Source: Microlunatus parietis
GTDB taxonomy: Bacteria; Actinomycetota; Actinomycetes; Propionibacteriales; Propionibacteriaceae
Reading direction: 5' to 3'
Assembly: GCF_013407955.1 (NCBI RefSeq)
Contig: NZ_JACCBU010000001.1
Location: 5,022,001 to 5,086,000 of the forward strand
Length of the DNA: 64,000 nucleotides
The position numbers were made by a program, and so were the translations under genes. Positions 7,625 through 14,912 of this stretch are shown one piece after another. The notes beneath the pieces were generated by a model that had not been told where the DNA came from, did no database searches, and saw nothing but the letters and a program-made list of their open reading frames with translations. The number at the start of each line of letters is the position of its first letter. Within the stretch, counting starts at the first letter, position 1.

Positions 7625-8071
7625 TCACTCGTGCGCGATGGCGCGGCCGTTGAGCTCCCGGACCCGCCAGCCGCCTGACGGATCGGGATCGACGACGAGC
7701 ACCAGTCTCACGTCGAACGACGGAGTCGGGTCGAGTTCGGCCGCGGTGACGACCCCGACCGCTCCCTCGACCTGAACCCGTCGAACGCGTACCCCGTCAG
7801 GCAGCTCGGAGAGCTTCCGGAACGCTGCGTCGGCACGAAGATCGTCCATGCAGCCGTTGAGCCGACCGCCGCTGTTCACGACGCTGAAGCAGGCCCCTCG
7901 GACCTCGCCGCGGGCGCCCGCTCGGACGAACGCATCAGCCTGTTGCAGTGCGGGATCATCGTTCCGCGGGCGCAGCATGATCACGAGCACGATGATCAGG
8001 AGCAGCGTGAGCAGCCCGCAGCCGGACAGCAGGAGGGTTCGCCGCCTGGATCGACTCAACGTTCGTCCCAT
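7625..8071 (-). CDS. Single-pass membrane protein, hypothetical
   Basis: A protein of 148 residues from ATG 8069-8071: a basic N-terminus (MGRTLSRSRRRT), one transmembrane helix (TLLLSGCGLLTLLLIIVLVIM, about 12-32) and an extracytoplasmic domain of about 110 residues with two Cys (GACFSVV and GCMDDL) that could form a disulfide. The domain has the alpha/beta pattern of lumazine-binding or NTF2-like accessory domains, which is only a guess. Overall design matches the 31348-31899 gene (TM, then QADAF/VAFAEAVRGG), so the two may be distant paralogues. The start overlaps the end of 8056-8400. Confidence 0.6.
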   Translation of the reverse strand: MGRTLSRSRRRTLLLSGCGLLTLLLIIVLVIMLRPRNDDPALQQADAFVRAGARGEVRGACFSVVNSGGRLNGCMDDLRADAAFRKLSELPDGVRVRRVQVEGAVGVVTAAELDPTPSFDVRLVLVVDPDPSGGWRVRELNGRAIAHE

Positions 8072-8400
8072 CCGATCCGGTACTGCAATTCGCCGGTCAC
8101 CGGGTGTCGTACCGTCCTGATTCCGGTCCAGCAAAGCCCGGTGCGACTCCAAGCGCTCGCGATCGACGGAACCCAGCTGCCGTAGACGTAGTTTCCGGTA
8201 TTGCATTCGGCACTGGCCCGGAATTCGCTGATCCCCGGACCGCCACATCCCCGCACCCAGGCACGCCGGTTGCTGTCCTCGAGCCGATGCTCCATGCACC
8301 CTTTGAAATCAGTTCGCGGACTGATCGGCGGGCCGTCAGGTTGGGCGGACGCTGATCCGGCCGTCAGACCGGCCAAGGCCCAAATCGCATCAGCATCCAT
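8056..8400 (-). CDS. Hypothetical small secreted-like protein
   Basis: A protein of 114 residues from the ATG at 8398-8400. It begins MDADAIWALAGLTAGSASAQ, which could be a weak signal sequence, followed by a polar domain with several Cys (FKGCMEHRL, VRGCGGPG, ECNTGNY, GLCWTG). It ends 16 bp inside the next gene on the same strand, consistent with a two-gene unit. No family recognised, and upstream starts without ATG are possible. Confidence 0.5.
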   Translation of the reverse strand: MDADAIWALAGLTAGSASAQPDGPPISPRTDFKGCMEHRLEDSNRRAWVRGCGGPGISEFRASAECNTGNYVYGSWVPSIASAWSRTGLCWTGIRTVRHPVTGELQYRIGWDER

Positions 8401-8491
8401 ACGCAGACGCGCTTCGACATCCTTGTCACCTCCGCAGTGCGACACTGATTCCGGCCGCCAGTCTAATTCCGACGAAGCATCCGGCGGAAGA

Positions 8492-9613
8492 TCAGTCGGC
8501 GACACGCTCCAGGATCCAGTCGATGCAGCGGCAGAGCCGGCTGACGTCGTCCGGGTCGACGTTCGGGTACATCCCGACCCGAAGCTGGTTCCGGCCCAGT
8601 TTCCGGTACGGCTCCGTGTCGACGACCCCGTTCTCGCGCAGCACGGCGGCGATCCGGGCCGCGTCGACGCCGGTGAAGTCGATCGTGCCGACGACGGGTG
8701 ACCGCTGGGCGTGATCGGCGACGAACGGGGTGGCGACCGGCGACGCCTCCGCCCAGTCGTAGAGCCGGGTCGAGGACTCGGCGGTCCGGGCCGCGGCGAA
8801 CGGCAGGCCGCCATGATCATTGAGCCAGCGCAGCTGGTCGGCGAGCATGATCAACGTCGCGATCGCCGGGGTGTTCAGGGTCTGGTCCTTGGCCGAGTTG
8901 TCGATCGCGGTGGCGAGGCTCAGGCTCTCCGGGATCCACCGGTCCGTCGCGGCGATCTCGGCCGCCCGGTCCAGCGCGGCCGGGGACAGCAGGGCCAGCC
9001 AGAGGCCGCCGTCGGAGCCGAAGGTCTTCTGCGGCGCGAAGTAGTACACGTCGGACTCGGCGACGTCGACCTGGACGCCGCCCGCCGCCGACGTACCGTC
9101 GATGATCATGAGGGCGTCCTCGTCGGCGCCCTGGACCCTCGCCACCGGCGCGATCGCACCGGTCGAGGTCTCGTTGTGCGCCCAGGCGTAGCTGTCCACG
9201 CCCGGCACCGCGGCCGGGACCACGATCGAGCCAGGTTCCGCGAACAAGACCGCCGGATCCTCCAGGTGCGGGGCCGCAGCGGCCGCCGCCGCGAACTTCG
9301 CCGAGAACTCGCCGAAGCTGCCGTGGGCGCTGCGGCGCCGGATCAGGGACGCGATGGCGAGGTCCCAGAACAGCGTGGAGCCGCCGTTGCCGAGCACCAC
9401 CTGATAGCCGTCCGGCAGCGCGAACAGCGTGGCCAGGCCTTCCTTGACCTCGGCGACCAGCCGGCGGATCGGGGCCTGCCGGTGCGAGGTGCCGAGGAGG
9501 TCGGCGCGGTCCACGGCCAGCGCCTTGATCGACTCCGGCCGGATCTTCGCCGGGCCGGAGCCGAACCTGCCGTCGGCGGGCAGCAGGTCGGCGGGGATCT
9601 TGAGCTCGGTCAC
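8492..9613 (-). CDS. serC: Phosphoserine aminotransferase
   Basis: A protein of 373 residues, the length of actinobacterial SerC. It transfers the amino group of glutamate to 3-phosphohydroxypyruvate in serine biosynthesis, using PLP in the cytoplasm. Landmarks are the opening ADGRFGSGPAKIRPE, LLGTSHRQ, GNGGSTLFWD, AHNETSTGAI, IIDGTSAAGG and the Schiff-base lysine in YYFAPQKTFGSDGG; the C-terminus has GRNQLRVGMYPNVD. The start overlaps the stop of the upstream P-loop gene by 4 bp. The PLP-forming enzyme pdxH lies just beyond, divergently, which fits a PLP-dependent neighbour. Confidence 0.95.
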   Translation of the reverse strand: MTELKIPADLLPADGRFGSGPAKIRPESIKALAVDRADLLGTSHRQAPIRRLVAEVKEGLATLFALPDGYQVVLGNGGSTLFWDLAIASLIRRRSAHGSFGEFSAKFAAAAAAAPHLEDPAVLFAEPGSIVVPAAVPGVDSYAWAHNETSTGAIAPVARVQGADEDALMIIDGTSAAGGVQVDVAESDVYYFAPQKTFGSDGGLWLALLSPAALDRAAEIAATDRWIPESLSLATAIDNSAKDQTLNTPAIATLIMLADQLRWLNDHGGLPFAAARTAESSTRLYDWAEASPVATPFVADHAQRSPVVGTIDFTGVDAARIAAVLRENGVVDTEPYRKLGRNQLRVGMYPNVDPDDVSRLCRCIDWILERVAD

Positions 9614-10167
9614 GTCCGGTCATTCTTCCATCCGGCCGGCAGCAGGCCGAAATGGCTCAGCACCCGCTCCGCGACCCGATGCGGCGAGAGCTTGTCGGTG
9701 TCGATCACGGCCTCGTCCAGATCCGCCTCGGCGAGTTGCCGGGTGAGCTCGAGATGCCGTTCCAGATGCCAGGTCAGGGCATCACTCTGGGACGCCGAGT
9801 AGCGGCCGTGCAGCCGTAGCTCCGTGGTCTCCGGTGAGGCGATCAGCCGCACCGGCCGCACCTCCAGCCCGAGCGCGTCCCGGTAGCGATCATGGACCCT
9901 CTGGTCGGAGATCACGCCGCTGATCACCAGCCGGCGCGGCCCGACCCGCCGGTAGTTGGACCAGACGAAGGCCATGTTCTCGGCCTCGATGATCTTGTTC
10001 CCGTGATCGAAGTCGGCCACCGGCCAGGACCGGTGGAACCAGTCGACGTCCATCAGGCTGAACGGCTGCTCGGTCCGGAACAGCAGGTCGCCGATGTGGT
10101 CCAGGGTGGACGACTTGCCGACGCCGTACGAGCCGTTGAGGAAGATCGCGTACTCCGAAGCGGCCAT
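9610..10167 (-). CDS. P-loop nucleotide kinase-like protein
   Basis: A protein of 185 residues. The Walker A loop is FLNGSYGVGKSS (about residues 8-19), and an acidic segment LMDVDWFHRSW near residue 40 could be a substrate or metal site. The layout matches small AAA_33/zeta-toxin-like or shikimate-kinase-like ATP-binding proteins that phosphorylate small molecules. The substrate is not inferable. It overlaps serC by 4 bp, so they are probably translated from one mRNA. Confidence 0.75.
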   Translation of the reverse strand: MAASEYAIFLNGSYGVGKSSTLDHIGDLLFRTEQPFSLMDVDWFHRSWPVADFDHGNKIIEAENMAFVWSNYRRVGPRRLVISGVISDQRVHDRYRDALGLEVRPVRLIASPETTELRLHGRYSASQSDALTWHLERHLELTRQLAEADLDEAVIDTDKLSPHRVAERVLSHFGLLPAGWKNDRT

Positions 10168-10204
10168 CCCGCGAGCCTATCGGCGGCAGTGCGAGACTGG
10201 GGCG

Positions 10205-10867
10205 GTGGCCGACACTCCGAGCAACACAGACCTCGCCGCCGAGCGGGTGGACTACACCGGTGATCATCTTCTGGAGTCCGCCGCCCCGCCGAACCCGTAC
10301 CCGCTGTTCGAGGCGTGGCTCGCGGATGCCTTTGCCGCCAAGGAATCCGGCGTGCTGCCGGAGCCGACCGCGATGGTCGTCGGTACGGTCAGCGAGGGCC
10401 GGCCGCGGTCCCGGACCCTGCTGCTCAAGGAGGCCGACCCGGACGGCTTCGTCTTCTACACCAACTACGACTCGGCGAAGGGGCGCGAGCTGGCCGACCA
10501 GCCCGCCGTATCGCTGCTCTTCGGCTGGTATCCGCTGCACCGCCAGGTCCGCGTCGAGGGTACGGCGGCGCCGGTGCCGCGGGCCGAGTCGGAGGCCTAC
10601 TTCGCGACCAGGCCGCGCGGCTCCCAGCTCGGCGCCTGGGCGTCGGCGCAGTCCAGCCGGGTGACCTTCGAGGAGCTGCACGCCTCGTACCGGAAGGCGG
10701 AGCAGCGGTTCGCCGACCGCGACGTGCCCTGCCCGCCGCACTGGGGTGGCTACCGGGTGATCCCGACCATGATCGAATTCTGGCAGGGCCAGCCGAGCCG
10801 GATGCATGATCGACTCCGCTACGACCGCGTCGGCAGCGCCTGGACGCTCACCCGGCTGGCTCCCTGA
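10205..10867 (+). CDS. pdxH: Pyridoxamine 5'-phosphate oxidase
   Basis: A protein of 220 residues from GTG 10205. It oxidises pyridoxine or pyridoxamine 5'-phosphate to PLP with FMN. Family marks in order: DPxPLFEAWLADA-like PLFEAWLADAFAAK (about 36-49), TAMVVGTVSEGRPRSRTLLL, FVFYTNYDSAKGRELAD (FMN site), AVSLLFGWYPLHRQVRVEG, RPRGSQLGAWASAQS, PCPPHWGGYRVIP and IEFWQGQPSRMHDRLRY at the C-terminus. Divergent from the kinase-like/serC pair. A 71-bp palindromic element starts 16 bp after the stop. Confidence 0.95.
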   Translation: MADTPSNTDLAAERVDYTGDHLLESAAPPNPYPLFEAWLADAFAAKESGVLPEPTAMVVGTVSEGRPRSRTLLLKEADPDGFVFYTNYDSAKGRELADQPAVSLLFGWYPLHRQVRVEGTAAPVPRAESEAYFATRPRGSQLGAWASAQSSRVTFEELHASYRKAEQRFADRDVPCPPHWGGYRVIPTMIEFWQGQPSRMHDRLRYDRVGSAWTLTRLAP

Positions 10868-10882
10868 CCCGCCACGACTTCC

Positions 10883-10953
10883 CCACACTTCTTGGCTCTT
10901 TACCAGGGAAGTTTCTCGCGTAAACAGCCGGTTTTTCACGTAACGTGAAAAAC
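10883..10953 (+). repeat. 71-bp palindromic element D, copy 1
   Basis: Starts with CCACACTTCTTGGCTCTTTA (a 21-bp match to copy 2, extending to 10903) and ends with a near-perfect palindrome at 10931-10953: 11-bp arms GTTTTTCACGT and ACGTGAAAAAC around one A. Copy 2 is 24651-24721, same orientation and exactly the same 71-bp length; only the middle differs. It lies between the stops of the convergent pdxH and acVLRF1 genes, so it may also serve as a bidirectional terminator. Confidence 0.8.
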
Positions 10954-11027
10954 TTGAGGCCAGTGTGACCAGTGGTGGTACCTGCGGCCGACGGGCGACG
11001 GCGTGCTGCGCGGCCGGCGGCAGGGGA

Positions 11028-11660
11028 TCAGGCCAGGTCGTTCAGGCCGATCTCGACGGCGGTGAACTGGCGCGGCAGATCCTGCAGGACGGCGAGCTTC
11101 GGGTCCGGCACCGGGTAGAGCCGGGGCATGATCAACGGGCGCAGTGGCGCCAGTCGATGATCATCGAGGACGGCGTCGACGCCGGCCCGGTCGCCGCCGG
11201 TGGCGACGGTGTCCAGTCGGCCGACCTCCGGGATCAACAGCCGGTCGGCATGGTCGGCGACATCGCCGTAGAGGGCGGTCGCCTGGTTGTCCCGGCGCCG
11301 GGCGAACCGCTGCTGCGACCAGCCGCCGGCCTTGGTCTTGCCTTGTACGTAACGGGATCCGACCTTCGAGACGATCAAGGTCGGTCCGGCGAACACACCG
11401 ACCGCGTAGCCGCTGCGGCGGACCAGCAGCGCACCCACCCGGCGTTCGGCGGCGACATGAGTGAGCAGGGTGGCCAGCGGGTCGCCGTCCGGCGGCAGCG
11501 GCGGGAAGTGCGGCGTGATCGCGGCGACCGCCCCGTCGTCTGAGGTGATCATGATCTTGTCGGCGTCCCGGTCGGCCCGGAACTCGCCGTGCCGCCGCCG
11601 GAAGCCGTCCAGCCAGGCCGGCAGTCGTACGCCGGGAATGGTCACCGTCCTGCTGATCAT
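11028..11660 (-). CDS. acVLRF1-type peptidyl-tRNA hydrolase (ribosome rescue)
   Basis: A protein of 210 residues. The signature VLRF1 catalytic stretch is GSRYVQGKTKAGGWSQQRFA (about residues 105-124), with the G-S-x-x-x-Q pattern of Vms1/ANKZF1 and aRF1-related release factors, followed by RRRDNQA. Family knowledge: actinobacterial VLRF1 proteins release nascent chains from stalled or split ribosomes. The start ATG is 11658-11660. A 171-bp stretch separates it from a 12-codon leader frame with an exceptionally strong ribosome site (11832-11870), suggesting post-transcriptional control. Confidence 0.85.
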   Translation of the reverse strand: MISRTVTIPGVRLPAWLDGFRRRHGEFRADRDADKIMITSDDGAVAAITPHFPPLPPDGDPLATLLTHVAAERRVGALLVRRSGYAVGVFAGPTLIVSKVGSRYVQGKTKAGGWSQQRFARRRDNQATALYGDVADHADRLLIPEVGRLDTVATGGDRAGVDAVLDDHRLAPLRPLIMPRLYPVPDPKLAVLQDLPRQFTAVEIGLNDLA

Positions 11661-11831
11661 GGCGAGATTCCATCAGGAAAAGGGCGAACCCGCGAGCGGG
11701 CGTCGTCGACCGATCTCAGTGCGTCGGCTGATCGACGGCCAGGAGGACAAGCCCTGGCGCTCGCGGGTCCGGGTGTCGGCCTTTGGATTAGCCGGTCGTC
11801 GACCGACAGTCCAGAAGGACCGGGTCAGCGA
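11661..11831 (-). promoter_or_regulatory. Possible structured leader between the 12-codon frame and acVLRF1
   Basis: No gene is seen here. On the minus strand the stretch offers a long-range 10-bp pairing, CCCGCGAGCG near 11757-11766 with CGCTCGCGGG near 11690-11700, and local hairpins such as CCAGG/CCTGG around 11742-11756. These could couple translation of the leader frame to access to the acVLRF1 start. Structure was paired by eye only. Confidence 0.35.
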
Positions 11832-11870
11832 CTAGCTGGCCGCCACCTCACGAGTCCCAAAAGAATTCAT
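11832..11870 (-). CDS. 12-codon leader peptide with perfect Shine-Dalgarno
   Basis: Reads MNSFGTREVAAS and stops at TAG (11832-11834). AAAGGAGGT (plus-strand 11881-11889 reversed) is fully complementary to the 3' end of 16S rRNA and lies 10 bases before the ATG. That is far stronger than the ribosome sites of ordinary genes in this window. It is upstream of and on the same strand as acVLRF1. Such a short, strongly initiated frame is typical of an attenuating or stalling leader. I recall similar REVAAS-ended frames in other actinobacteria but cannot name a described element. Confidence 0.55.
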   Translation of the reverse strand: MNSFGTREVAAS

Positions 11871-12010
11871 TCTTCGGACCACCTCCTTTCACGTGTGCCC
11901 CCAACCGTAGGCGGCGACGAAAAAGGCGTCAACGGATTTCACTCGCAGCGATCCGGACGGCCCCGACCGCCCGCACTGCACCGCCCCGGCCGGGTCGGTT
12001 GGGCCTGGCC

Positions 12011-12099
12011 GTCCATGCGGATCTGCGACCGTTCCACCTGTTCGCGACCGGTGCAACGGTCGCGGATGCGTGGAGCGGTCGCGGGTGTGGCGGGGTGGT
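12011..12099. repeat. 89-bp element C, copy 1 of a tandem pair
   Basis: Direct repeat of 12120-12208, period 109 bp. The shared core is identical for more than 45 bp. It contains a perfect 8-bp hairpin, CGCGACCG-gtgcaa-CGGTCGCG, flanked by further GCGACCG and CGGTCGC copies, so nested stems are possible. The 200-bp region between the leader peptide and the DeoR gene holds no gene that I can support. Confidence 0.7.
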
Positions 12100-12119
12100 T
12101 GTCAGGGCGGCTGGTTCCA

Positions 12120-12208
12120 GTCCGTCCGGATTCGCGACCGTTTCGCTTGTTCGCGACCGGTGCAACGGTCGCGGATGCGTGGAGCGGTCGCGGTTGTGGC
12201 GGGGTGGT
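12120..12208. repeat. 89-bp element C, copy 2, abutting the DeoR stop codon
   Basis: Second tandem copy; same 89-bp length, same internal CGCGACCG-gtgcaa-CGGTCGCG hairpin. Its last base is within the TGA stop of the DeoR-family gene (12208-12210). It is therefore placed exactly at a gene 3' end, like elements A, B and D. Confidence 0.7.
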
Positions 12209-13017
12209 CAGGCGAGGATGACTTCGGGACCGGCGGCACGGAGGGCGGCCACGATCTCCGGGTCGGCGTCGGCGTCGGTGAGGACGGCGTCGACCTCGTC
12301 GACCCGGCAGATCCGGCAGAAGTCGACCCGGCCTAGCTTCGCGGCGTCGGCGACGACGATGGTCCGCTTGGCCTGTTGCATCATCACCCGGTTGATCGCG
12401 GCCTCGGACTCGTCGTTGGTGGTCAGGCCGGCCTCCGGGTCGAGCCCGACCACGCCGAGGAAGCACAGGTCCGGGGTGAGCTGGCTCAGTGTCTCGCCGG
12501 CGATCGCGCCGACCAGCTCGTAACTCTGCGGCCGGGCCACGCCGCCGCAGACGACGATCTTGATGAACGGGCGCACGGTCAGCTCGGTGGCGATGTTCAG
12601 CGCGTTCGTCACGACCGTGATCCCGTGCGGCTCCATGCTGCCCGGCGCGGCCTCGCGGAGCCGGGCCGCCCGGGGCAGCGCGCGGGCCACCTCGACGGTC
12701 GTCGTACCGCCGTTCAGCGAGACCGTGCAGCCAGGCCAGAGCAGTTCGACGGCGCGCTCGGCGATCCGGGCCTTGGCCTCGCTGCGGGCGCTGGTCTTGT
12801 AGCGCAACGGGAGGTCGTAGCTGGTCGTGTTCGGGACTGCGCCACCATGAGTCCGGGCGAGCAGCTGCTGCTCGGCCAGGTAGTCGAGGTCGCGCCGGAT
12901 CGTCGCGGCGGAGACCCCGAAGAAGGTGGCCGCGTCCTCGACCTCGAGTTGCCCGGCGGAGACGAGGCGTTCGAGGAGTGCCGACAACCGCTCCGCCCGG
13001 GTGAGTTCGGCTTTCAT
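12208..13017 (-). CDS. DeoR/GlpR-type sugar-phosphate-responsive repressor
   Basis: A protein of 269 residues from ATG 13015-13017 (MKAELTRAERLSALLERL); an upstream ATG at 13029 is possible. An N-terminal DeoR helix-turn-helix (DAATFFGVSAATIRRDLDYL, about residues 27-46, and LARTHGGAV) is followed by the sugar-phosphate sensor domain with VSLNGGTTTVEVARAL, ITVVTNALNIATEL, DLCFLGVVGLD and KRTIVVADAAKLG. It diverges from the aminosugar operon at 13093, which it most likely represses until a sugar phosphate binds. In function it corresponds to AgaR/NagR-type DeoR repressors. Confidence 0.9.
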   Translation of the reverse strand: MKAELTRAERLSALLERLVSAGQLEVEDAATFFGVSAATIRRDLDYLAEQQLLARTHGGAVPNTTSYDLPLRYKTSARSEAKARIAERAVELLWPGCTVSLNGGTTTVEVARALPRAARLREAAPGSMEPHGITVVTNALNIATELTVRPFIKIVVCGGVARPQSYELVGAIAGETLSQLTPDLCFLGVVGLDPEAGLTTNDESEAAINRVMMQQAKRTIVVADAAKLGRVDFCRICRVDEVDAVLTDADADPEIVAALRAAGPEVILA

Positions 13018-13033
13018 GGTGATCAGCATGATA

Positions 13034-13049
13034 TGTTCATATCTGCACA
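13034..13049. promoter_or_regulatory. Candidate DeoR operator
   Basis: TGTTCATATCTGCACA is an imperfect palindrome (12/16) in the 75-bp divergent space between the DeoR gene and the SIS gene. It is the only clear dyad there. It would suit auto-repression and control of the aminosugar operon. Not tested. Confidence 0.4.
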
Positions 13050-13092
13050 TTTGGGTACGAAACACGCACAATTACGACCAGGATGTTGTCTC

Positions 13093-13977
13093 ATGAGCTT
13101 CCATGTCGAGGCGGAGATCGCCTCTCAACCCGACTGCTGGTCCACCGCGGTCGACCGTGCCGCCCGAGTGGCCGACCGACTGCCGAAGCCCGGTGAGCGG
13201 GTGGCCTTCATCGGCTGCGGCACCTCCTGGTTCGTCGGGCAGGTGATCGCGCACTGGCGCGAGTCCCGCGGCCTCGGCGAGAGCGACGCCTACACGGCTT
13301 CGGAGGCGCTGCTGGACCGCGGCTACGACCGGGTCGTCGCGCTGTCCCGGTCCGGCACCACGACCGAGGTGCTCGAGGTGCTGACCCGGCTGCGCGGCCG
13401 GGTGCCCACCGTCGCGGTGACCGGTGACCTGAGCACGCCGGTGGTCGATCTGGCCGACGAGATCGTCGACCTCGCGTTCGCCGACGAACAGTCGGTGGTG
13501 CAGACCCGGTTCGCCACCTCGACCCTGGCGTTGTTCCGGTCCGCGTTCGGTGATGATCTTGATCCGTTGATCGCGGCGGCCAAGGATGCGGTCGCCGCGC
13601 CGTTGCCGGAGGGCCTGTCGGAGGCGGAGCAGCTCACGTTCCTCGGCCGCGGCTGGTCGGTCGGGATCGCTCATGAGGCGGCGCTGAAGTTCCGCGAGAC
13701 CTCATCCAGCTGGGCGGAGTCGTACCCGGCGATGGACTACCGGCACGGCCCGATCTCCATTGCCAACAAGGGGCGCGCGGTGTGGATGTTCGGTGAGCCG
13801 CCGGCCGGACTGGTCGACGACGTGGCCGCGACCGGCGCGACCTTCGTCGATCATGATCTTGATCCGCTGGTGGATCTGATCCTGGCCCAGCGGGTCGCGG
13901 TGGCCCGGGCGATCGGGCTCGGCGTCAACCCCGACGAGCCGCGCCACCTCAGCCGTTCGGTCGTGCTGGACGCCTAG
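13093..13977 (+). CDS. SIS-domain aminosugar-phosphate isomerase/deaminase (AgaS/GlmS-like)
   Basis: A protein of 294 residues from ATG 13093. Two sugar isomerase domains: the first with VAFIGCGTSWFVGQV (about 38-52) and ALSRSGTTTEVLEVL (phosphosugar-binding S-R-S-G-T-T), the second with LGRGWSVGIAHEAALKFRE and SYPAMDYRHGP. In this operon it would convert the hexosamine-6-phosphate released by the deacetylase into ketohexose-6-phosphate plus ammonia, as AgaS does for galactosamine-6-phosphate (inference). The stop overlaps the GTG of the next gene by one base. First gene of a tightly packed four-gene unit. Confidence 0.85.
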   Translation: MSFHVEAEIASQPDCWSTAVDRAARVADRLPKPGERVAFIGCGTSWFVGQVIAHWRESRGLGESDAYTASEALLDRGYDRVVALSRSGTTTEVLEVLTRLRGRVPTVAVTGDLSTPVVDLADEIVDLAFADEQSVVQTRFATSTLALFRSAFGDDLDPLIAAAKDAVAAPLPEGLSEAEQLTFLGRGWSVGIAHEAALKFRETSSSWAESYPAMDYRHGPISIANKGRAVWMFGEPPAGLVDDVAATGATFVDHDLDPLVDLILAQRVAVARAIGLGVNPDEPRHLSRSVVLDA

Positions 13978-14912
13978 TGGCCGATTCACCTGAGTGTGTC
14001 GTCGCCGTCGATCTCGGCGGCACTCTGACCAAGATCGGGTACGTCGGCGAGGACGGCACCGCCACCGCGGTGCGCCGCCTGGACACCTACCGGGCCGGCG
14101 GCGCGGACGGCCTGGCCGACTGGCTCGGCGACCGGATCGCCGAGGCGGCGGCCGCGGCCCCGGGACCCTGCCACGGCTTCGGGATCGCCGTCCCCGGCAT
14201 CATCGACGCGGCCAGCGGCACGGTCCGGGCCGCGCCGAACGTCGGCTGGACCGAGATGCCGATCCGGGACCGGCTGCACGACCGGACCGGGCTCTCCGGC
14301 GCGGTCGGCCACGACGTCCGGGCCGGCGGCCTCGCCGAAGGGCGGCTCGGCTGCCCGGACGCGCAGAACGTGTTCTTCCTGCCGATCGGCACCGGCATCG
14401 CGGCGGCCATGATCGTCGACGGGCGGCTGCTGGAGGCCGGCGGCTACGCCGGCGAGATCGGCCACACCCGGGTCCGGGCAGCCGGCGAGACTCCGTGCGC
14501 CTGCGGCCAGATCGGCTGCCTGGAAACCGTGGCCTCGGCCGCCGGCGTGGCCCGTGGCTATGCGGCCGCCCGCGGCGTCGAGGCCGGGTCCAACCTGGAT
14601 GCGCGGGCCGTCGCAGAAGCGGCCCGGGCCGGCGACCCGGACGCGCTGGCCGCGTTCGCCGTGGCGACCGACGCCCTCACCGAGTCGCTGCTGCTGAGCA
14701 CCACTCTGCTCGGTTCCGAGGTGATCATCATCGGCGGCGGGCTGTCCGGCGCGGCCGACCTGTTCCTGCCCGAGGTGGAGCGCCGGATCGCCGCCACGGC
14801 GACGTTCCAGCGGGTGCCGGAGTTTCGCCTGGCCACCCTGGGTGCCGATGCCGGACTGATCGGGGCCGGCCTGCTCGGCTGGGCCGAACTGCGCGGAGTC
14901 GATCATGACTGA
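13977..14912 (+). CDS. ROK family sugar kinase
   Basis: A protein of 311 residues, GTG start at 13977 using the last base of the previous TAG. ATP-binding motif VVAVDLGGTLTKIGYV (about residues 8-23), catalytic region FGIAVPGI and a GHDV segment, and the ROK zinc signature CACGQIGCLE (about 176-185, C-x-C-G-x-x-G-C-x-E). It probably phosphorylates an N-acetylhexosamine at O6, feeding the deacetylase encoded next. Overlaps nagA by 8 bp. Confidence 0.88.
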   Translation: MADSPECVVAVDLGGTLTKIGYVGEDGTATAVRRLDTYRAGGADGLADWLGDRIAEAAAAAPGPCHGFGIAVPGIIDAASGTVRAAPNVGWTEMPIRDRLHDRTGLSGAVGHDVRAGGLAEGRLGCPDAQNVFFLPIGTGIAAAMIVDGRLLEAGGYAGEIGHTRVRAAGETPCACGQIGCLETVASAAGVARGYAAARGVEAGSNLDARAVAEAARAGDPDALAAFAVATDALTESLLLSTTLLGSEVIIIGGGLSGAADLFLPEVERRIAATATFQRVPEFRLATLGADAGLIGAGLLGWAELRGVDHD

